From: an uncultured Spirochaetia bacterium
GTDB lineage: Bacteria > Spirochaetota > Brachyspiria > Brachyspirales > Brachyspiraceae
Direction: 5' to 3'
DNA: 64,000 bases
Assembly: GCA_947040495.1 (NCBI GenBank)
Contig: CAMRBQ010000004.1
Span: 1-64,000 of the forward strand
Numbering within the stretch: position 1 is the stretch's first letter; every line of letters begins with the position of its first letter. Made by a program: the position numbers and the translations under genes. The notes below the pieces were generated by a model. The model made no database searches. It was not told the origin of the DNA and worked only from the letters and a program-made list of their open reading frames with translations. Of the stretch, positions 57,452 to 64,000 are shown one piece after another.

Positions 57452-58139
57452 TAATTCTATGATAAATATTGATATATATAAAAAACTATCGGATATAGAG
57501 TTTCATTATAATTATGCAGTAGATGATTTTGAAATATTAGGTGTCTTTGGTAAATCCGGCTCGGGTAAAAGTACCCTGCTTAACATGATTGCTGGTATAA
57601 TTAAACCTAATAGTGGCAAGATTATAATTAATAGTCGCACTATATATGATAGCTCTAATAAAATTAATATACCTATTAATAAACGTAATATTGGGTTTAT
57701 CTTTCAAGAGAATAGGGTATTCCCTCATCTATCTGTAAAGTCCAACCTCAATTATGGAATAAAAGAAATATTAGGGCATGAAAAAAATAATATTGATATC
57801 GAAAAAAATGATTTTGATGAAGTTATATCAATACTAGGTGTTGAAAATTTATTAGATAGAAAACCATATACTCTATCAGGTGGTGAAAAAAGTAGGGTAG
57901 CTATTGGTCGAGCTATTCTTGCCAAGCCAGAATTACTTCTCATGGATGAACCTAATGCCTCATTAGATTCTGACAAAAGGCATGAACTATTAGGTCTATA
58001 TAAACTTGTTACAGATAGATTTAATATTCCAATAATTTTTGTTACTCATTCTAAAGAAGAATTAAAACTTATCACTCAATATACTATTCTCATTGAAAAC
58101 TATTCTGTCTCTAATATAATTAGCAGCATAGAATTATAA
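57444..58139 (+). CDS. modC: Molybdate ABC transporter ATPase
   Basis: The 231-residue ATPase has Walker A GKSGSGKST near residue 37, the Q-loop GFIFQENRVFPHL, the ABC signature LSGGEKSRVAIGRA near 142, Walker B LLLMDEPNASLD and the switch His in VTHSKEE. It drives molybdate uptake with ModAB. It is short because the C-terminal molybdate-binding (TOBE) domain of many ModC proteins is absent. The start overlaps the end of modB. Confidence 0.93.
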   Translation: MANNSMINIDIYKKLSDIEFHYNYAVDDFEILGVFGKSGSGKSTLLNMIAGIIKPNSGKIIINSRTIYDSSNKINIPINKRNIGFIFQENRVFPHLSVKSNLNYGIKEILGHEKNNIDIEKNDFDEVISILGVENLLDRKPYTLSGGEKSRVAIGRAILAKPELLLMDEPNASLDSDKRHELLGLYKLVTDRFNIPIIFVTHSKEELKLITQYTILIENYSVSNIISSIEL

Positions 58140-58226
58140 TATCTAATAAGATAGTTGATGTTAATTTGATTAAAGATTAATTTAGTTATAAGACAGTAAA
58201 GTTAATTTTAGAGATAAGGAAATATT

Positions 58227-58949
58227 ATGAAATTTGTAAGAACTGAAAAATATGACAAACAATTTGTAACAGAAAATCTCATGGGTCCTAATGCACTTAA
58301 AATGCTTGAAGAATTAATTTCTACATTAGACATTCATTCAGGGATGAAAATTTTAGATTTGGGTTGCGGCAAGGGGTTAACTTCTATTTTTTTAGCAAAA
58401 GAATTTGGTGCAACTGTTTATGCTACAGATTTATGGATTGCTGCAACAGATAACTATACCCGTTTTAAGGCGGCAGGTTTAGACAATCTTATTATTCCTA
58501 TCCATGCAGATGCAATAGATATGCCATTTGCGGATGAATATTTTGATGCAATTATTAGCATTGATGCTTATGCATATTTTGGCACAGAAGCATCTTTCAT
58601 GGATACAAAACTTGCCCCAGTTGTAAAACAAGGTGCTCCGATAGCACTGGCTTTTGCAGGATTTAAAGAAGAAATACATGATAATTTGCCCAGTGAAATT
58701 TTGGCTTTTTGGACAAAAGAAGATGTAGAATATTTTCATAGCTGTAAATGGTGGAGAAATATGCTATCAGAATCTAAGCAAATACAAATACAAAATATAC
58801 AAGAAATGGCTTGCTTTGAAGAAGCTTGGCAAGATTGGCTAGATAGTTCTAATGAGTATGCTGCTCTTGCACTTAATGATAAACAAGCTATGGAATCTGG
58901 TGCTCAAAAGTATATGAATTTCATTTCAATATTGGCAAGAAAAATATAA
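58227..58949 (+). CDS. SAM-dependent methyltransferase
   Basis: The 240-residue protein is a class I Rossmann methyltransferase. Motif I MKILDLGCGKGLTSIFLAKEFG is near residues 38-60, with an acidic cofactor residue in TDLW and motif IV-like IISIDAYAYFG near 110. The remainder has no distinctive substrate domain. It is a small-molecule methyltransferase of unknown substrate. GATAAGGA precedes the start. It lies between modC and the oxidoreductase genes, apparently as a single gene. Confidence 0.8.
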   Translation: MKFVRTEKYDKQFVTENLMGPNALKMLEELISTLDIHSGMKILDLGCGKGLTSIFLAKEFGATVYATDLWIAATDNYTRFKAAGLDNLIIPIHADAIDMPFADEYFDAIISIDAYAYFGTEASFMDTKLAPVVKQGAPIALAFAGFKEEIHDNLPSEILAFWTKEDVEYFHSCKWWRNMLSESKQIQIQNIQEMACFEEAWQDWLDSSNEYAALALNDKQAMESGAQKYMNFISILARKI

Positions 58950-59065
58950 AAACAGTAATGTAATAATTGAAGAAAAACCCATCCTAAATATAGTCTGTAT
59001 TCTTTTTATCTCGTTCTATAATTCGCATTATAAATAAAATTTTCATGTATTTAGATTCTTTATAT

Positions 59066-59094
59066 TTGACTAAATATTCTTTTTGTGATAAAAT
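59066..59094 (+). promoter_or_regulatory. Promoter of the 2-oxoacid oxidoreductase operon
   Basis: TTGACT (59066-59071) and TAAAAT (59089-59094) are 17 bases apart. The leader of about 125 bases ends in a very strong ribosome site AAGGAGG at 59214-59220. Confidence 0.6.
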
Positions 59095-59225
59095 GGTACA
59101 GTATTTTTATGAACTTTTACTATTAATCTTAGCTTTTTATGAAAAAATTATCTTGTAATATTATTTGGTAAGGGTTTATCTAAATTAAAAGTAAATATAA
59201 TAAAATTTTTTAAAAGGAGGCAATC

Positions 59226-60236
59226 GTGAAACTTCCAAAAGTAAACGATTTAGGTTTCTTTGAAATCCGTCTTGAAAGCATTGGTGGATTAGGTGCCAAT
59301 GGTGCTGGAAAGATGATAGCCGAGGTTGGCGTATTAAGCCAAGGTTATAACGGAGCAACTTTTTCAAGCTATGGTTCAGAAAAAAAAGGTTCACCTATAA
59401 AATCATTTGTTCGATTTGCAGACGACAAAACACCAGTTAAGGTTAATTCAACAATTGAAGAACCGCATATAATAGCGGTATTTCATATGAATTTATTAAA
59501 AATACCTACAACACTTATGGGTGTAAAGCCAGATTCAGTTATAATTTTAAACACAAGCATGGATCCAGATGAAGCACGCAAATTTGCAAAACTGCATGCT
59601 GGTACTCTTGTTTGTATTGATGCTACTAAAATTGCAATGGAAGAAAATCTACCTGCAACAAATACTGTTATAATGGGAGCAATGCTTAATTATATGCCTT
59701 TCTTAGATAAAGATATCTTTGAAGAAATTATTAGAAAGCAATTTGCAAACAAACCACATGTTCTTGAAGAAAATATTAGAGCATTCAAACGTGGTATGGA
59801 AGAAGGTACTGAGAAAGTCTTTAAAAAAGATGGAAAATTTCCATATCTTCCATATAAAAAACCAAACCCAAAATATGGTAAAAATAGCCAAACAATTGGT
59901 GGTGTTTTAGTTGAGGCAGGTAACAGTACATTAAAAGATTTATCTGTTACTCGTACAGGAAGAATACCAGTATTTACTTCTTCAGTATGTATAAATTGTG
60001 GACAATGCGATATTGTATGCCCTGATATGGCATTAAATTTTGAGCGTGGTAGCGATGGTAAAATGTATTTGAAAGGTGTTGATTATCAGTATTGTAAGGG
60101 ATGTTTAAAATGTGTTGAAATATGCCCTACAAGAAAAAAAGAGGGTGAAGATAATCATGCTCTAAAAGTAGGTTTTGAAACTGATTATGATGTAGCCTCA
60201 TTGACAAAACCACATCATGCACATCAAAAGAAATAA
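59226..60236 (+). CDS. 2-oxoacid:ferredoxin oxidoreductase, fused gamma-delta subunit
   Basis: The 336-residue protein joins two parts. The gamma domain (about 1-190) starts with EIRLESIGGLGANGAGKMIAE and has FSSYGSEKKGSPIKSFVR. The ferredoxin-like delta domain at about 250-315 has two 4Fe-4S motifs, CINCGQCDIVCP and CKGCLKCVEICP. Together with the next gene it forms an enzyme that oxidises pyruvate or a branched 2-oxoacid to the acyl-CoA, reducing ferredoxin. The start is GTG 59226, set by AAGGAGG five bases upstream. Confidence 0.9.
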   Translation: MKLPKVNDLGFFEIRLESIGGLGANGAGKMIAEVGVLSQGYNGATFSSYGSEKKGSPIKSFVRFADDKTPVKVNSTIEEPHIIAVFHMNLLKIPTTLMGVKPDSVIILNTSMDPDEARKFAKLHAGTLVCIDATKIAMEENLPATNTVIMGAMLNYMPFLDKDIFEEIIRKQFANKPHVLEENIRAFKRGMEEGTEKVFKKDGKFPYLPYKKPNPKYGKNSQTIGGVLVEAGNSTLKDLSVTRTGRIPVFTSSVCINCGQCDIVCPDMALNFERGSDGKMYLKGVDYQYCKGCLKCVEICPTRKKEGEDNHALKVGFETDYDVASLTKPHHAHQKK

Positions 60237-60248
60237 AGGAGTATAAAT

Positions 60249-62546
60249 ATGGCTAGTAAAAAAACTACTGCCGGAAGTAAAATTGCCGAGCAGAAATATA
60301 TACTTGAAAGTGGTAATGAGCTTGCTGCTATTGCTGCTTCTCAGATAAATTATCATGTAATGGGATACTATCCTATTACACCATCAACACAGATTGCTGA
60401 ATATCTTGATGCAATGAAAGCAAATGGTATTCACGATGTAAAGATGGTGCCAGCTGATGGCGAACATGGAGCTGCTGGAATTTGTTATGGTGCTGCAACA
60501 GGTGGCGGACGTGTATTTAATGCTACAAGTGCTAATGGACTACTTTTTGCCCTAGAGCAACTTCCTGTTCAATCAGGTACACGTTTTCCTATGGTATTAA
60601 ATGTTGTAAATCGTACAGTATCTGGTCCACTTGATATTAAATGTGACCATTCTGATATAATGATGGCATTGAATACTGGTTGGATAATACTCATGGCTCA
60701 TGACCCACAAATGGTTTATGACTTAAATGTTTGTGCTTTAAAAGTAGGTGAAGCAGAGGGAGTACAACTTCCAGTAATTGTTTCATCTGATGGATTTTTT
60801 ACTTCTCATCAAAAGAAAAAGATAAAGATGTTTGCAGACGGTCAAGTTGTTCGTGATTTTTTGGGTACATATAAAGCTAAGTTTACATCTTTAGAGCCAG
60901 GTAAAAATCCTGTAACAATCGGTGCCCATATGAATGAAGATGAGCTTACTGCAAATCATCAGCAGCTTGTTGAGGCAATGGAAGCAGCAAGACCTGTTAT
61001 CAAAAAAGTATTTGAAGAGTATTCAAAACTTTCTGGTAGAAAATATAATCCAGTTGAAACTCATAATATGAAAGATGCAGAGATAGCATTATTTGTTTCT
61101 GGTAGTTCATATGAGACAGCATGTCTTGTTTCTGACATTCTACGTAAAGAGAAAAAAGTTAAAGTTGGTGTAGTTGCTACAACTCAAATTAGACCTTTCC
61201 CTGAAAAAGAATTACAAAAAGCACTTGAAAATGTAAAGATACTTGTTGTTGGTGATAGACAAGATTCATACTCTGGTATGGGTGGTAACTTCTCTACAGA
61301 AATTAGAAGTGCTCTAAAAAATGATACCAAAAACAAAACTATTGTTTTAAGTAGAATATATGGTCTTGGTGGTACTGAGTTTTCTCCAGATAGTGCTACA
61401 AAAATGTTTGAAGTTGGTATCAAAGCTCTTAAAGAACTTAAAGAAAAGAAAAAAGTTAATGTTAAATCATATGATTATCTTGAGCAATATCCTGGTGAGA
61501 AAGGTTTTACACCAAAGCCATTATTCAAACCACTTACTCTTGAAAGTCAAAAATCTAATATTACTGTAGAGATGAACCCTGAAACTAATAAACTTGATGT
61601 AAAGGGTGTCAACCTAAGAGAACTAACAGGAAAAGCACGTCGTCTTGCTCAAGGGCATGGGGCATGTAATGGTTGTGGTATATTTAGTGCCATAAACACA
61701 TTCCTAAAAGGTCTTGAAGGTGAGGTTGTTTTATTAGTACATACAGGTTGTGCGATGGTTGTAACTACAGGCTATCCATACAGTTCATATAGAACTACAT
61801 ATGTACATAACCTATTCCAAAATGGGGCCGCAACATTAAGTGGTATTGTTGAAATGTATCATGAAAGAAAAAGACGTGGCGAAATAACAGGACCAGAAGA
61901 TCCAACATTTGTTATGATTACAGGTGATGGTGGACATGATATCGGTATGGGGCCTTCAATTGGTGCTGCTATACGTAATCACAAAATGATTATACTTGAA
62001 TATGATAATGAAGGTTATATGAACACAGGTAATCAATTATCATTCTCTACACCACTTGGTCATAGAACATCAACTTCAAATGTTGGTAAAGCTCAAGTTG
62101 GTAAACAATTCCAACATAAAGATGTTGCACAAATATTTGCTGCTTGTCATATTCCTTATATATTCACTGGTACAGAAAGTAACCCTATGGATTTAATCAA
62201 AAAGGCTGCTAAAGCACAGTGGTATTCAAAGAATGTTGGACTTGCATTTGGTAAATTATTTATTGCTTGTCCATTCAACTGGAAAACTCCTGATAATATG
62301 GGTACACGTGTTATTGAAGCCGCTGTAAACTCATGTTTCTTCCCTTTATATGAAGTAGAAAATGGAATTACAAATATTACATATAATCCTGGCGATAAAA
62401 AGATTGATGTATCAGAATGGCTTGGTATGATGGGAAAAACAAAACATCTTCTAAAAAACAATGATGATATACTTGATTCATTTAGAAAAGAAGTAGATAG
62501 ACGTTGGACTAGACTAAATGCGATGAATGATTGTGATCTACTGTAA
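60249..62546 (+). CDS. 2-oxoacid:ferredoxin oxidoreductase, fused alpha-beta subunit
   Basis: The 765-residue protein joins the alpha subunit (about 1-410, with YYPITPSTQIAEY and ADGEHGAAGICYGAATGGGR) to the thiamine-diphosphate beta subunit (about 455-765). The beta part has GHGACNGCGIF, TGCAMVVTTGYPYSSYRT and the cofactor motif GDGGHDIGMG followed by EYDNEGYMNTGNQ. It is the catalytic half of the complex with the preceding gene, 12 bases away. Pyruvate is the most likely substrate for an anaerobe, but a 2-ketoisovalerate-type enzyme cannot be excluded. A terminator follows. Confidence 0.92.
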   Translation: MASKKTTAGSKIAEQKYILESGNELAAIAASQINYHVMGYYPITPSTQIAEYLDAMKANGIHDVKMVPADGEHGAAGICYGAATGGGRVFNATSANGLLFALEQLPVQSGTRFPMVLNVVNRTVSGPLDIKCDHSDIMMALNTGWIILMAHDPQMVYDLNVCALKVGEAEGVQLPVIVSSDGFFTSHQKKKIKMFADGQVVRDFLGTYKAKFTSLEPGKNPVTIGAHMNEDELTANHQQLVEAMEAARPVIKKVFEEYSKLSGRKYNPVETHNMKDAEIALFVSGSSYETACLVSDILRKEKKVKVGVVATTQIRPFPEKELQKALENVKILVVGDRQDSYSGMGGNFSTEIRSALKNDTKNKTIVLSRIYGLGGTEFSPDSATKMFEVGIKALKELKEKKKVNVKSYDYLEQYPGEKGFTPKPLFKPLTLESQKSNITVEMNPETNKLDVKGVNLRELTGKARRLAQGHGACNGCGIFSAINTFLKGLEGEVVLLVHTGCAMVVTTGYPYSSYRTTYVHNLFQNGAATLSGIVEMYHERKRRGEITGPEDPTFVMITGDGGHDIGMGPSIGAAIRNHKMIILEYDNEGYMNTGNQLSFSTPLGHRTSTSNVGKAQVGKQFQHKDVAQIFAACHIPYIFTGTESNPMDLIKKAAKAQWYSKNVGLAFGKLFIACPFNWKTPDNMGTRVIEAAVNSCFFPLYEVENGITNITYNPGDKKIDVSEWLGMMGKTKHLLKNNDDILDSFRKEVDRRWTRLNAMNDCDLL

Positions 62547-62584
62547 CTATGATAAAATAATTTAATTATATTTTATTAAATAAA

Positions 62585-62627
62585 AAAAATACCCTGCTTG
62601 GTTATAATAACTAGGCGGGGTATTTTT
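62585..62627 (+). terminator. Terminator of the oxidoreductase operon
   Basis: Arms 62585-62601 and 62611-62627 pair over 17 bp with three G-U wobbles that work in the + strand RNA, ending in TATTTTT. It lies about 40 bases after the stop codon. Confidence 0.8.
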
Positions 62628-62659
62628 ATATCTTTTATTGATTTGATGAGTTAATATTA

Positions 62660-62702
62660 AAAAAGCCCTTCTGTAATGATTATAATTACAAAAAGGCTTT
62701 TT
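62660..62702. terminator. Bidirectional terminator before the FMN-binding gene
   Basis: AAAAAGCC (62660-62667) pairs with GGCTTTTT (62695-62702), and TGTAAT/ATTACA forms an inner stem. A- and T-runs flank both sides. It can end the - strand gene whose stop is at 62719. Confidence 0.75.
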
Positions 62703-62718
62703 CATATTTTATAAAATA

Positions 62719-63062
62719 TTATTTTTTTACATTGTCTTTTAAGGCATTATATACCAATTCTTTCCATGTGGCTGAAGTCTCTGCATCTACATCTATCATA
62801 TTTTTCTTTACCATTTGTGTAAAAGCAAGGTCTAGCTTTCTCTTGGCAGGTGCACTTGGGGCTTTGTTTTCAAGTTTTATACTTGTTATTTTACCAGCTT
62901 TAATTACTACATTAACCTTATATATATATGATCATATTGTGCTTTTTTTTCGCCTATATAAGTACCATCAGGAATTTTGGCGATATCTAAATTATAACTA
63001 GCAGCAAAGAGTCCCGTCACAACTAAGATCATGACAGCAAAAACTAATAAATATTTTTTCAT
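62719..63062 (-). pseudogene. Exported FMN-binding-domain protein, out of frame by one TA repeat
   Basis: The gene starts at 63062 with a signal peptide (MKKYLLVFAVMILVVTGLFA) and reads IPDGTYIGEKKAQYDH, then a stop arises soon after a TA repeat. The -1 frame continues with YKVNVVIKAGKITSIKLENK and DVDAETSATWKELVYNALKDN, ending at 62719. The pattern DGTY...VxIKxGKI...DVDAxTxAT is the small FMN-binding domain in which flavin is attached to a Thr. Removing one TA from the repeat at 62919-62928 restores one frame of about 113 residues. CTCCT on the + strand gives an AGGAG ribosome site. Phase variation or a simple indel are both possible. Confidence 0.75.
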
Positions 63063-63519
63063 CTAATATTTCTCCTAATAAAATTTATAATTACTTATTA
63101 GTATATTCTATTTATAGAGACAGAATTGTCAATATATTTTTTATGAAAAATTATAAAAATTATACTAGACAAAAAACACATATGCATAAGACAATCCCTT
63201 TTATTACTAATATAGTTGCTATAGTTTGATGTAATATTCAAACAAAATCTCTTACCTAAAATCGTTACTCGTATGCTAGAGATTTGTATTAATATAAGTT
63301 CTAGTAAAAAATTTACTACTAAGAATAAATATAAATCTTGGAAGATATTTTGATAAAATAGAAAAGATAGATATGAACCTTTATAATTAAATATATTTTT
63401 TAATACATACTATACTCAAGTGTTAAATTGTACTTTTATATTGAATCCACCTGATTGATTTTATATTGACAAAGACAATCAAGTATGTTAGACTTAATAT
63501 ATTCTAAAAAGAGGTTATC
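63063..63519. other. Intergenic region between the FMN-binding gene and ilvD
   Basis: About 457 AT-rich bases contain the divergent promoters. No gene, T-box or leader-peptide attenuator with branched-chain codons was recognised. A small hairpin TAGTAAA/TTTACTA lies near 63304-63320. Confidence 0.4.
63466..63494 (+). promoter_or_regulatory. Promoter of ilvD
   Basis: A consensus -35 TTGACA (63466-63471) and -10 TAGACT (63489-63494) are 17 bases apart. The predicted leader is only about 20 bases, which argues against an attenuator. Confidence 0.5.
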
Positions 63520-64000
63520 ATGGCTTTTAGAGATAAAAAGGCATTAAAAAGTGATGAGATGCTGAAAGGAGCTGAACGAGCGCCAAACAGATCTCTCTTT
63601 TATGCTATGGGATATACGAATGACGAACTTTCTCGTCCTATAATAGGTGTTGTTTCTGCCTATAGTGAAATAGTGCCAGGTCATATACATCTCGATAAAA
63701 TTTCTAATGCAGTAATGGCTGGCATATTAATGGCTGGAGGGACTCCAATATTAATACCTTCTATAGGTGTATGCGATGGCATAGCTATGGGACATCAAGG
63801 CATGAAATATTCTTTGCCTTCAAGGGAGCTAATAGCAGATTCTGTAGAAACTATGGCGATGGCTCATTGTTTTGATGCAATGGTGATGGTTCCAAATTGT
63901 GATAAAATAGTCCCAGGCATGATAATGGGAGCAACAAGGGTTAATATACCTACTATCGTTGTAAGTGGTGGACCTATGCTTGCAGGACATACAGATAAGG
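63520..64000 (+). CDS. ilvD: Dihydroxy-acid dehydratase, N-terminal part
   Basis: The gene runs past the end of the window; 160 codons are seen. IlvD dehydrates dihydroxy acids to 2-oxoacids for valine, leucine and isoleucine synthesis. The N terminus shows [14 protein letters not shown], a [25 protein letters not shown]-type segment (key residues CDGIAMGH), and [12 protein letters not shown], where cysteines bind the Fe-S cluster. AGAGG precedes ATG 63520. Other ilv genes would be expected downstream. Confidence 0.92.
   Translation, partial: MAFRDKKALKSDEMLKGAERAPNRSLFYAMGYTNDELSRPIIGVVSAYSEIVPGHIHLDKISNAVMAGILMAGGTPILIPSIGVCDGIAMGHQGMKYSLPSRELIADSVETMAMAHCFDAMVMVPNCDKIVPGMIMGATRVNIPTIVVSGGPMLAGHTDK

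Noticed and set aside
63063-63519. T-box riboswitch or leader-peptide attenuator before ilvD
   Set aside because: The best promoter leaves a leader of only about 20 bases, and no T-box sequence or run of Ile/Val/Leu codons was found.

Overview
The window is strongly AT-rich, and its intergenic DNA is almost pure A/T. Gene content fits a host-associated anaerobic spirochaete, most likely Brachyspira or a close relative: HPr kinase in a Gram-negative envelope background, BatD-type aerotolerance genes, yajC-secD-secF, fused pyruvate:ferredoxin oxidoreductase subunits and many TPR/ankyrin proteins. The genus is an inference from gene content and composition, not from a database comparison. No tRNA, rRNA or CRISPR array was seen.

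Left end (1-3.4 kb): a 750-base gene-free segment carries five DnaA-box-like nonamers and three long A/T repeats. It is followed by a TonB-like gene, two parS-like ParB sites and a strong candidate for a 6S-like structured RNA that ends against an orphan DNA methyltransferase gene. Together these suggest the chromosome origin region. Rightward of it most genes to 25 kb lie on the + strand, as expected for a leading strand.

3-34 kb is mainly housekeeping: STAS regulator, gpmA, a sigma-54/HPF/EIIANtr/HprK regulatory operon, a large secreted protein with Asp-Gly repeats, ribF-rpsO-pnp, secG, a CapA-like lipoprotein, aspS-tsaE, a frameshifted ankyrin gene, an MFS-HEAT fusion, lrgAB, dnaE, an oxidoreductase, and frr-uppS-cdsA.

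34.6-42.5 kb is the most unusual part: a divergent island of redox and nickel-insertion genes. The leftward arm holds two related membrane proteins, a flavin/[2Fe-2S] reductase and a phytoene-desaturase-like flavoprotein. The rightward arm holds hypB, a large Fe-S/FAD oxidoreductase and hypA. Four of the seven genes are broken by stops, frameshifts or an internal deletion, while housekeeping genes on both sides are intact. No hydrogenase structural gene is present, so the island looks like a decaying nickel-linked flavin redox system of unknown function.

42.6-64 kb: an SMC protein without a recognisable hinge, TPR proteins, a galactokinase, yajC-secD-secF, a lytic transglycosylase, argF, a partial Bat operon, modABC, a SAM methyltransferase, a two-gene 2-oxoacid:ferredoxin oxidoreductase, an FMN-binding protein gene put out of frame by one extra TA in a TA repeat, and the start of ilvD, which runs off the end.
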